This document shows positions 55,212-63,138 of a stretch of 64,000 nucleotides of DNA, in pieces. The stretch is from Microbacteriaceae bacterium (GTDB lineage Bacteria > Actinomycetota > Actinomycetes > Actinomycetales > Microbacteriaceae): contig JAHBTA010000002.1 in NCBI GenBank assembly GCA_019638805.1, positions 496,001 to 560,000 on the forward strand. The letters are read 5' to 3'. A program made the position numbers and the translations under genes. Each line of letters begins with the position of its first letter. Position 1 is the stretch's first letter. The notes under the pieces are model-generated. The model was given only the letters and a program-made list of their open reading frames with translations, searched no databases and had not been told where the DNA came from.

Positions 55212-57311
55212 CTACCCCTCCGGGTCCCCGTCCTCGGCGAGCGCCTCGGTGGCGATCTCGGCCGTGGTCGGCGGCTGCGCAGGCGCAGCGGCGGCCATCG
55301 CCATCGCCGGACGCGGATCGGCCGTCATCGGCTCCTCCTCCGCGAGCGGCGCAGCGAACTGCGCCTCATAGAGCCGAGCGTAGGCGCCGTCGGCGGCCAG
55401 CAGCTCGTCGTGCGTGCCCTGCTCGACGATCGAGCCGGACTCCATCACGAGGATGAGGTCGGCGTCGCGGATCGTCGACAGCCGGTGCGCGATGACGAAC
55501 GAGGTGCGATCCTTGCGCAGCGCGCTCATGGCGCGTTGGACGAGCAGCTCGGTACGGGTGTCGACCGAGCTGGTCGCCTCGTCCAGGATGAGCACGCTCG
55601 GTTTCGCGAGGAACGCGCGCGCGATCGTGATGAGCTGCTTCTCACCGGCGCTGACGTTGCCGCCCTCGTCGTCGAGCCTCGTGTCGTAGCCGTCCGGCAG
55701 CGAGTGCACGAACCGGTCGACGTAGGCGGCCTCGGCCGCCGCGTGGATCTCCTCCTCGGTCGCATCGGGCCGCCCGTACGCGATGTTGTCGCGGATCGAG
55801 CCCTCGAACAGCCAGGTGTCCTGCAACACCATTCCGGTGCGCGACCGGAGGTCGTCGCGCGTCATCGACGCGGTGTCGACGCCGTCGAGCGTGATGCGCC
55901 CGCCGTCGAGCTCGTAGAAGCGCATGACCAGGTTGACCAGGGTCGTCTTGCCCGCTCCGGTCGGGCCGACGATCGCCACGGTCGAGCCGGGCTCGGCCAC
56001 GAGCGACAGGTCGTCGATCAGAGGCGTCTCGGGGTCGTACCGGAAGGCCACGTGCTCGAAGGCCAGCCGCCCGGTCGCGGACTCCGGGCTGGAAGCGGGG
56101 TCGGCATCCGGGGTCTGCTCCTCGGCGTCGAGCAGCTCGAAGACGCGCTCGGCGCTGGCCACCCCGGACTGCAGCAGGTTGGCCATCGAACCGAGCGTGG
56201 ACAGCGGCTGGGTGAACTGGCGCGAGTACTGGATGAAGGCCTGCACGCTGCCCAGGCTGAGCGATCCGCCCGTGACCATAACGCCGCCGACGACCGCGAT
56301 GAGCACGTAGACCAGGTTGCCCACGAACATCGTGGCGGGCATGATCAGGCCGCTGATGAACTGGGCGCCGAAGCTGGCGCGGTAGAGCTCCTCGTTCTTC
56401 TCCGCGAACTGCGCCAGCACCTCGCGGTGGCGGCCGAAGACCTTGACGAGGGCGTGGCCGGTGTAGCCCTCCTCGATCTGGCCGTTCAGGGCGCCGGTGT
56501 GCGTCCACTGGGCCACGAAGAGCCTCTGCGACCGCTTCGCGATGAGGGTCACGATGAGCAGGGTGAGCGGCACCGCGACGATCGCGACCACGGCCAGCAG
56601 CGGCGAGATCACGAACATGATGATCAGCACGCCGACCACGGTGAGCAGTGAGATCAGCAACTGGCTGAGGGTCTGCTGCAGGCTCTGCGACACGTTGTCG
56701 ATGTCGTTGGTCACGCGGCTGAGCAGCTCGCCGCGCTGCATCCTGTCGAAGTAGCTCAGTGGCAGGCGGTGCAGCTTGTTCTCGACCTCCTCGCGCAGCC
56801 GGAAGACCGTGCGCTGGGTGACCCCGTTGAGGATGTACGCCTGCAACCAGCTGAAGACCGACGACAGCACGTACAGCAGCAGCACGATCCCCAGCACCAG
56901 CGCGAGCGCATCGAAGTCGATGCCCTGACCGGGGGTGAGCGTGAGCCCGCGGAGGAAGTCGGCCTGCTGCTGGTCGCCGCTCGCCTCGAGCTGGGCGATG
57001 ATCTGCTCCTGGGTCACCCCGGCCGGGATGGAGCTCGAGATGGCGCCCTCGAAGATGATGTCGGTCGCCTGACCCAGGATCTTGGGCCCGAGCACCGCCA
57101 GCACCACGCTCAGGACGCCGAGCAGGATCACGAAGACCAGCCCGACGCGCTCGGGCGCGAGTCGGCGCAGCAGGCGGCGGGCCGATGGGCCGAAGTTCAT
57201 GGACTTCTCGGCGGGCATGCCCATGCCGCCGAACGGGCCGCCCCCGCCTCCAGGTCCCCGGCGGGGAGCGGAGACGGCGGGACGCTCGGGGGCCTTCTGG
57301 GTCTCGCTCAT
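55212..57311 (-). CDS. ABC exporter half-transporter, canonical catalytic Glu
   Basis: 699 aa: a Gly-rich N-terminus (RRGPGGGGGPFGGMGMPAEK), six membrane helices with a long insertion in the first loop, and a nucleotide-binding domain. Walker A is GPTGAGKTT, Walker B LILDEATSSVD with the catalytic Glu, and the switch His is in VIAHRLSTI, but the signature reads VSAGEKQL instead of LSGGQ. The tail after the domain is Ala/Pro-rich. ATG at 57311 shares one base with the partner's stop (TGATG), so the halves are made together. It is the partner of the non-canonical half in a heterodimeric exporter. Confidence 0.93.
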   Translation of the reverse strand: MSETQKAPERPAVSAPRRGPGGGGGPFGGMGMPAEKSMNFGPSARRLLRRLAPERVGLVFVILLGVLSVVLAVLGPKILGQATDIIFEGAISSSIPAGVTQEQIIAQLEASGDQQQADFLRGLTLTPGQGIDFDALALVLGIVLLLYVLSSVFSWLQAYILNGVTQRTVFRLREEVENKLHRLPLSYFDRMQRGELLSRVTNDIDNVSQSLQQTLSQLLISLLTVVGVLIIMFVISPLLAVVAIVAVPLTLLIVTLIAKRSQRLFVAQWTHTGALNGQIEEGYTGHALVKVFGRHREVLAQFAEKNEELYRASFGAQFISGLIMPATMFVGNLVYVLIAVVGGVMVTGGSLSLGSVQAFIQYSRQFTQPLSTLGSMANLLQSGVASAERVFELLDAEEQTPDADPASSPESATGRLAFEHVAFRYDPETPLIDDLSLVAEPGSTVAIVGPTGAGKTTLVNLVMRFYELDGGRITLDGVDTASMTRDDLRSRTGMVLQDTWLFEGSIRDNIAYGRPDATEEEIHAAAEAAYVDRFVHSLPDGYDTRLDDEGGNVSAGEKQLITIARAFLAKPSVLILDEATSSVDTRTELLVQRAMSALRKDRTSFVIAHRLSTIRDADLILVMESGSIVEQGTHDELLAADGAYARLYEAQFAAPLAEEEPMTADPRPAMAMAAAAPAQPPTTAEIATEALAEDGDPEG

Positions 57312-59056
57312 CAGGCTGCCTCCTCCGCGCTCAGCTGGCTGGCGACGATCTCGGCGTACTCGCTCGAGGTCTCCAACAGCTCGTCGTGGGTGCCGATGCC
57401 GACGACCGCGCCGTCCTCGATCACCACGATCTGGTCGGCGTCGATGATGGTCGACACCCGCTGCGCGACGACGATCACGGTCGCGTCGCCCACCTCGCGG
57501 GCCAGCGCGGCTCGCAGTCTTCGGTCCGTGGCAGTGTCCAACGCCGAGAACGAGTCGTCGAACACGTAGATCTCCGGACGTTTCACCAGGGCGCGGGCGA
57601 TCGCCAGGCGCTGGCGCTGGCCCCCCGAGACGTTGGTACCGCCCTGCGCGATCGGCGCCTCGAGCCGCTCGGGCATCGCCTCGACGAAATCCCGCCCCTG
57701 GGCGATCTCGAGCGCGGCCCAGAGCTCCTCGTCGGTGGCATCCGGGTTGCCGTAGCGCAGGTTGCTCGCGATGGTCCCGGAGAACAGGTACGCCCGCTGC
57801 GGCACGAGGCCGATGCGGCTCCACAGCAGGTCCGGATCCAGCTCGCGCACGTCGACCCCGTCCACCAGCACGGCGCCGCCGGTGACATCGAACAGGCGGG
57901 GCAGCAGGTTGACCAGGGTGGTCTTGCCCGACCCGGTGCTGCCGATGATCGCCGTGGTCTGCCCGCGCCTGGCCGTGAAGCTCAGGCCGCGCAGCACCGG
58001 TTGCTCGGCCCCCGGGTAGGCGAACGTCGCGTGGCGCAGCTCCACCTGGCCGGTGAGCGTCAGCTCGGTGACCGGCGCGACCGGAGGACGGACGGTGGAC
58101 TCGGTGCTCAGCACCTCGCCGATCCGGTCCGCCGAGACCGCGGCGCGCGGCAGCAGTACGGCCATGAAGGTCGCCATCATGACGGCCATCAAGATCTGGA
58201 TGAGGTAGCTGAGGAACGCCGTCAGCGACCCGATCTCGATCCCGCCGTTCTCGGGCCCTGCTTCGACCCGGAATGCGCCGAACCACAGGACCGCGACGCT
58301 CGACAGATTGAGCACGAGCATCACGAACGGGAACATCAGCGCGAAGAGGCGTCCCGCCCGCAGGGCGGTGTCGGTGAGCTCGTCGTTCGCGACCGCGAAC
58401 CGGGCGCGCTCGACCGGCTCGCGCACGAACGCGCGGACCACGCGCATCCCGGTCAACTGCTCGCGCATCACGCGGTTCACGGCGTCGATGCGCTTCTGCA
58501 TGCGCCGGAACTGCGGCACCATGCGCACGATGATCGCGCCGACCCCGATGAGCAGCACCGGGACGGCGACGACCAGGATCCAGGACAGCTGCAGGTCTTC
58601 GCGCAGGGCGAAGATGACGCCGCCGATGCTCTGGATCGGGGTGGCGACGAGCATCGTGCAGGTCATCAGGACGAGCATCTGCACCTGCTGCACGTCGTTC
58701 GTGGTGCGGGTGATCAGCGAGGGGGCGCCGAACTTCGACACCTCGCGCTCGCTGAACTCGCCCACCCGGACGAAGATGGCGGATCGCAGATCGCGTCCCA
58801 GCCCCATGGCGGTCCGCGCGCCGAAGTACACGGCGGTGATGGAGCAGGCGATCTGCACCAGGGTGATGGCGAGCATGATGCCACCCGTGGTCAGGATGAA
58901 CTCGATGTCGCCCGTGACGATGCCCTTGTCGATGATGTCGGCGTTGAGGTTGGGCAGCGAGAGGGCGGCGATCGACTGACCGGCCTGGAACACGACGACC
59001 GCGATGAGAAGCGGCCAGTACGGTCGCAGGAAGCGGACCAGGATGCGACCGAGCAT
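57311..59056 (-). CDS. ABC exporter half-transporter, degenerate catalytic site
   Basis: 581 aa with six helices and a nucleotide-binding domain. Walker A GSTGSGKTT and the signature VSGGQRQRL are canonical, but Walker B is YVFDDSFSALD (Asp in place of the catalytic Glu) and the switch region is VVAQRVSTI (Gln in place of His). These are the same substitutions that define the degenerate half of TM287/288-type exporters. ATG at 59056 follows the TetR stop by 2 bp. Substrates are probably drugs or lipids. Confidence 0.93.
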   Translation of the reverse strand: MLGRILVRFLRPYWPLLIAVVVFQAGQSIAALSLPNLNADIIDKGIVTGDIEFILTTGGIMLAITLVQIACSITAVYFGARTAMGLGRDLRSAIFVRVGEFSEREVSKFGAPSLITRTTNDVQQVQMLVLMTCTMLVATPIQSIGGVIFALREDLQLSWILVVAVPVLLIGVGAIIVRMVPQFRRMQKRIDAVNRVMREQLTGMRVVRAFVREPVERARFAVANDELTDTALRAGRLFALMFPFVMLVLNLSSVAVLWFGAFRVEAGPENGGIEIGSLTAFLSYLIQILMAVMMATFMAVLLPRAAVSADRIGEVLSTESTVRPPVAPVTELTLTGQVELRHATFAYPGAEQPVLRGLSFTARRGQTTAIIGSTGSGKTTLVNLLPRLFDVTGGAVLVDGVDVRELDPDLLWSRIGLVPQRAYLFSGTIASNLRYGNPDATDEELWAALEIAQGRDFVEAMPERLEAPIAQGGTNVSGGQRQRLAIARALVKRPEIYVFDDSFSALDTATDRRLRAALAREVGDATVIVVAQRVSTIIDADQIVVIEDGAVVGIGTHDELLETSSEYAEIVASQLSAEEAA

Positions 59057-59058
59057 GG

Positions 59059-59703
59059 TCAGGTGTCCTTCCGATGGACGATGGCGCCTTCCACGACGAG
59101 CCGGGCGAGCGTCTCGTCCGAGAACTGGTGGGCGGCGTTGAACGGCGGGATGGAGCTTCCGAAGGCGAGGAGGCGCAGGAAGAAGGCGAAGTCGGCCAGC
59201 GGCACGGCCAGCTCGTCCTCGCGGAAGACGCGGCGCACCGTCTCGAGCCACTCCGAGTCCGGCGCGCGCCGTCCGGGGGGCGGCCCCTGCATCCCGAGGG
59301 CGGTCATGAAGACGATGAACCCCGTGAAGCGCTCGCGCAGCAGGTGCAGCACTTGGCGCACCTTGTCCTCGGTGGGCTCGTCCGGGTCGATGCCGCGCAG
59401 CCGGGAGCGCAGCGGCTCCGGGTCGAGGACGCGTGCGATGGCGGCATCGATGATGCTCTCCTTGTCGCCGAAGGCGCGGAAGATGGTGCCCTCGGCCACG
59501 CCCGCCGCCTCGGCGATCTGGCGCGTCGTGATGTCGCGCCCGCGCTCGCGCAGCAGCGGGATGACGGCGTCGACGATCGCAGCGCGGCGCTCGTCGGGCG
59601 AGAGCGGCCGGGCGCGGGCGCGCGAGAAGGCCTCGGTGTCGACGAAGGCGTCCGTGCTCTTGACGGAGTCCGTGCTCTTGACAGAGTCCGACGCGGAGAT
59701 CAC
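59059..59703 (-). CDS. TetR-family repressor of the ABC exporter operon
   Basis: 214 aa. The helix-turn-helix lies in ITTRQIAEAAGVAEGTIFRA followed by FGDKESIIDAAI. The first residues contain a duplicated SVKSTD produced by an 18-bp direct repeat at about 59651-59692. GTG at 59703 is 6 bases from TAGTAT, and a 16-bp palindrome overlies the promoter. It is the first gene of the operon with the two exporter halves, so it should repress all three. Confidence 0.92.
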   Translation of the reverse strand: MISASDSVKSTDSVKSTDAFVDTEAFSRARARPLSPDERRAAIVDAVIPLLRERGRDITTRQIAEAAGVAEGTIFRAFGDKESIIDAAIARVLDPEPLRSRLRGIDPDEPTEDKVRQVLHLLRERFTGFIVFMTALGMQGPPPGRRAPDSEWLETVRRVFREDELAVPLADFAFFLRLLAFGSSIPPFNAAHQFSDETLARLVVEGAIVHRKDT

Positions 59704-59709
59704 CGGCCG

Positions 59710-59734
59710 ATACTAAGTGAGTGAGTACTCACTC
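59710..59734 (-). promoter_or_regulatory. TetR operator and leaderless promoter
   Basis: GAGTGAGTACTCACTC (59719-59734) is a perfect palindrome, and TAGTAT (minus, 59715-59710) is the -10 box, 6 bases before the GTG start. The operator sits just upstream of the -10, where repressor would exclude RNA polymerase. Confidence 0.85.
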
Positions 59735-59749
59735 CGCAAGGCGCGCGCC

Positions 59750-59817
59750 GACCGATGACGTTTGCGACACGCGAGCACGTTGCTAGATGCTCGCGTGTCG
59801 CAAACGTACTCGGAAGG
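59750..59817. repeat. 68-bp palindromic intergenic element, copy B
   Basis: ACGTTTGCGACACGCGAGCA (59758-59777) and its exact complement (59788-59807) form a 20-bp stem with a 10-base loop. It aligns over its whole 68 bp to copy A (17474-17541). It lies between the end of glpX and the start of the TetR operon, both on the minus strand. Confidence 0.87.
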
Positions 59818-59819
59818 GT

Positions 59820-60803
59820 TCAGTGCCACTTCTCGATCGGATGGTGCGCGATGACCCGGCGGATGGTGCCCGAGCGCGCCCGCAGCACGATGCTCTCGGT
59901 CACGATGACCGGTCCCTTGCGCCGCACCCCGGTCACCAGATTGCCGTCGGTGACCCCGGTGGCGACGAAGAAGGTGTTGTCCCCCCGCACCAACTCGTCC
60001 GCCTCGTAGACGTGATCGAACGTGAGCCCGGCGTCGATGCCGCGCTGCTTCTCGTCGTCGTCCTTCGGCGCCAGCCGGGTCTGGATGAAACCGCCAAGCG
60101 CCTTGATCGCGCAGGCCGTCGCGACACCCTCCGGACTGCCGCCGATGCCCACGCACATGTCGATGCGCCCCTCGTAGCTGGCCGCGTCGATGCCGCCCGC
60201 GACATCACCGTCCAGCAGCAGGCGGGTCCCGGCGCCCGCCGCGCGGATCTCGTCGATGAGACCCTCGTGCCTGGGCCGGTCGAGCACGCCGATCGAGAGC
60301 TCGGAGACGTCTTTGCGCTTGGCCTTGGCGAGCGCGCGGATGTTCTCGGCGACCGGCTTGCGGATGTCGACCACGCCCACGCCGTCCGGCCCGGTGACCA
60401 GCTTGTCCATGTAGAAGACGCTCGACGCGTCGAGCATCGTGCCGCGGTCGGAGGCAGCAATCATCGAGATCGCGTTGCGTCGGCCGGCCGCGGTGAGCGA
60501 CGTGCCGTCGATCGGGTCGACCGCGATGTCGCACTCCGGCCCGCGCCCCGTGCCGACCACCTCGCCGTTGTAGAGCATGGGGGCGTTGTCCTTCTCCCCC
60601 TCGCCGATGACGACCGTCCCGGCGAAGTTGACGGTCGCCAGGAAGCTGCGCATGGCATCCACCGCGGCGCCGTCGGCGGCGTTCTTGTCGCCCTTGCCGA
60701 TGAAGGGGACCGCGCGGATGGCGGCCGCCTCGGTGGCCCTGACCAGCTCAAGGGCGAGGTTGCGGTCGGGATGGAGCTGCGGGGCGGGAGGTTCGGTTCT
60801 CAC
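59820..60803 (-). CDS. glpX: Fructose-1,6-bisphosphatase class II
   Basis: 327 aa. Lithium-sensitive phosphatase fold motifs are IGEGEKDNAPMLYNGE and DIAVDPIDGTSLTA, the metal and substrate sites of GlpX. It performs the last committed step of gluconeogenesis. GTG at 60803 is preceded by GAGGA at six bases; a TTG one codon upstream is the alternative. It is divergent from fba; the gap 60804-60928 holds the fba -10 box and nothing else clear. Confidence 0.95.
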   Translation of the reverse strand: MRTEPPAPQLHPDRNLALELVRATEAAAIRAVPFIGKGDKNAADGAAVDAMRSFLATVNFAGTVVIGEGEKDNAPMLYNGEVVGTGRGPECDIAVDPIDGTSLTAAGRRNAISMIAASDRGTMLDASSVFYMDKLVTGPDGVGVVDIRKPVAENIRALAKAKRKDVSELSIGVLDRPRHEGLIDEIRAAGAGTRLLLDGDVAGGIDAASYEGRIDMCVGIGGSPEGVATACAIKALGGFIQTRLAPKDDDEKQRGIDAGLTFDHVYEADELVRGDNTFFVATGVTDGNLVTGVRRKGPVIVTESIVLRARSGTIRRVIAHHPIEKWH

Positions 60804-60928
60804 CAAGGCGTCCTCGTAACGTGCGATGTTTCGCGCGATCTTCGTGCGATGCGGAGTGGGACGCGCCTCGGTGGCATCGGCGCTTGGGCCCGAGTCTAGC
60901 CGCCCCCCGCCCTCAGTAGACTGACCGC

Positions 60929-61957
60929 ATGCCCATCGCGACCCCCGATCAGTATGCCGAGATGCTCGACACCGCCAAGAAGAGCGCCTTCGCGTTCCCG
61001 GCCATCAACGTGTCGTCGTCGGCCACCGTGAACGCCGTCCTGCAGGGCCTGACCGAGGCCGGATCCGACGGCATCATCCAGGTTTCGACCGGGGGCGCGG
61101 ACTACTTCGCCGGGCAGAGCGTCAAGGCGCGCGCCTCGGGTGCGCTGGCCTTCGCGGCCTTCGCCACCGAGGTCGCCAAGAACTACCCGGTGACGGTCGC
61201 CCTGCACACCGACCACTGCCCCAAGGACGCGCTCGACGGCTTCGTGATCCCGCTCATCGAGGCGTCCGAGGCCGCGGTCAAGGCCGGCGGCGAGCCGATC
61301 TTCCAGTCGCACATGTGGGACGGCTCGGCCGTGCCGCTGACCGAGAACCTCGAGATCGCGAAGCAGCTGCTGCCCCGCATGAAGGCCATCCACTCGATCC
61401 TCGAGGTCGAGATCGGCGTGGTCGGCGGTGAGGAGGACGGCGTCTCTCACGAGATCAACGAGCACCTGTACACGACCCTGGATGACGCGGTCGCCACGGT
61501 CGAGGCGCTCGGCCTGGGCGAGCAGGGGCGTTACATGGCCGCCCTCACCTTCGGCAATGTGCACGGCGTCTACAAGCCGGGCAACGTCGTGCTGCGGCCC
61601 GAGCTGCTCAAGGAGATCCAGGACGGCCTGCAGGCCAAGTACGGCACCGGCCCCCTGCCGCTGGACCTGGTGTTCCACGGCGGATCGGGTTCGAGCGACG
61701 AGGAGATCGCGACGGCCGTGCGCAACGGGGTGGTCAAGATGAACGTCGACACCGACACCCAGTACGCGTTCACCCGTTCGGTGGCCGATTCGATGTTCCG
61801 CGGTTACGACGGCGTGCTCAAGGTCGACGGCGAGGTCGGCAACAAGAAGGTCTACGACCCGCGCTCCTGGGGCAAGGCCGCGGAGAGCGCCATGGCCGCG
61901 CGCGTGGTCGAGGCCGCCGCGCAGCTCGGCTCGAAGGGGCACTCGATCTCGGCGTAG
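60929..61957 (+). CDS. fba: Fructose-bisphosphate aldolase class II
   Basis: 342 aa zinc aldolase. Zinc and active-site regions are VALHTDHCPKDALDG, EVEIGVVGGEEDG, FGNVHGVYKPGNVVL, VFHGGSGSSDEEI and VKMNVDTDTQYAFT. ATG at 60929 is 6 bases after TAGACT (60917-60922), so it is probably leaderless. Divergent from glpX, another enzyme of the same metabolite. Confidence 0.97.
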   Translation: MPIATPDQYAEMLDTAKKSAFAFPAINVSSSATVNAVLQGLTEAGSDGIIQVSTGGADYFAGQSVKARASGALAFAAFATEVAKNYPVTVALHTDHCPKDALDGFVIPLIEASEAAVKAGGEPIFQSHMWDGSAVPLTENLEIAKQLLPRMKAIHSILEVEIGVVGGEEDGVSHEINEHLYTTLDDAVATVEALGLGEQGRYMAALTFGNVHGVYKPGNVVLRPELLKEIQDGLQAKYGTGPLPLDLVFHGGSGSSDEEIATAVRNGVVKMNVDTDTQYAFTRSVADSMFRGYDGVLKVDGEVGNKKVYDPRSWGKAAESAMAARVVEAAAQLGSKGHSISA

Positions 61958-61995
61958 TCCGCGCTGCCCCGTGGTGCTCAGGCCCGGCCCGGCGG

Positions 61996-63138
61996 TCAGT
62001 CCTCGTCGGGCAGGTTGAAGCTCAGCCGGATGAAGCGGTCCCGGCTCCACTGGAGGTCCTTCACGGCGGTCGCGAGCGTCAGGTAGTACGGCGCGAGGTG
62101 CAGGATCCGCCGGCCCTCCGGCAGCTCCATATCCAGGCTCACGCCCACCGCGGTGGAACCGTCCGGAGCGCCGCGCAACTCGACCAGGAGCGATCCCGCG
62201 TCGGTGCCCGGGGTATCCAGAATCGCCTGCAGGAGCGCGCGGAGAGCCGTGCGCTGCGGACCGCGCATCGTGTCGGCCCGGCGCTCCGGGTCGATCACCA
62301 CGAGCCGGCTGTCCGCCGCGACCGAGTCGAGCCAGGTGACGTTGGACTGCGTGACCAGGTCGTCACGCAGTCGCCTCGCGAGCTGACCCGCGAGCGCCCG
62401 GTCGGTCGCCGTGACGCTTCCGGTCGCGATGAGCGACTCCAGGAACGGAACCGCCCGCGCGGTCAGCTCGGCCAGTCGTACGCGCTCGGCAGACTCCACC
62501 TCGTCGCTGCGCGCCGCGACCGGGGACACCAGAGCCTGCGAGCGCCGCTCGATGAGCGGCTGCATGCGTCGCACGATCGAGTACGAGAACGTGGCCGTCG
62601 CGGCGATCCCGCTGATGATGGGCGACACGATGATGAGCACGGTCGCGACCGGACCCCAGTCGGGCACCTGCGGATGCACGATCAGGTACCCGACGGGGGC
62701 GGTCACCACGATCGCCGCCAGCCCCAGGGCGATGAGGTTGCGCGCCGGCTGGTAGGGCGCAAGAGCCGCGAGCGTCAGCGCGACGCCGAACGGCGCCCAC
62801 CACAGCTCGAGCACGAACTCGATGTTGCGATAGCCCAGTGACGACAGGAGGAAGCCGACGCAGGAGATGCCGACGGCGAGCGCGGCACCCCGCCACGTGA
62901 TCGGCCCCCGCATGGGACGCGTCAGAACATGCACGAGCAGGCAGGCCAGCGAGCACAGCAGCACGCCGATGAACTGCAGTCGGGGGGTTCCCGTCCAGGT
63001 GGCGGCCGCCAGGGTGATGCCGTAGAGCAGGTTGACCGCCGCGAAGACCAGCGGCACGAGCGGTCCGGTGAACCAGCTGAGCGGGTCGACGTCGTAGGCC
63101 GACAGGGCGCCCGGCCAGCGCGGGGCGGGCGCGCTCAC
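61996..63138 (-). CDS. Membrane protein with a degenerate sensor-kinase-like C-terminus
   Basis: 380 aa with about 6-7 membrane helices (residues ~20-190) and a cytosolic C-terminal part. The C-terminal part runs RLAELTARAVPFLESLIATG, LARRLRDDLVTQSNVTWLD and TALRALLQAILDTP, which has the helical layout of a dimerisation-plus-ATPase region. The phospho-accepting His and the N, G1 and G2 boxes are not recognisable. GTG at 63138 overlaps the stop of the true sensor kinase (GTGA). It may be a pseudokinase partner of that kinase; function unknown. Confidence 0.65.
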   Translation of the reverse strand: MSAPAPRWPGALSAYDVDPLSWFTGPLVPLVFAAVNLLYGITLAAATWTGTPRLQFIGVLLCSLACLLVHVLTRPMRGPITWRGAALAVGISCVGFLLSSLGYRNIEFVLELWWAPFGVALTLAALAPYQPARNLIALGLAAIVVTAPVGYLIVHPQVPDWGPVATVLIIVSPIISGIAATATFSYSIVRRMQPLIERRSQALVSPVAARSDEVESAERVRLAELTARAVPFLESLIATGSVTATDRALAGQLARRLRDDLVTQSNVTWLDSVAADSRLVVIDPERRADTMRGPQRTALRALLQAILDTPGTDAGSLLVELRGAPDGSTAVGVSLDMELPEGRRILHLAPYYLTLATAVKDLQWSRDRFIRLSFNLPDED

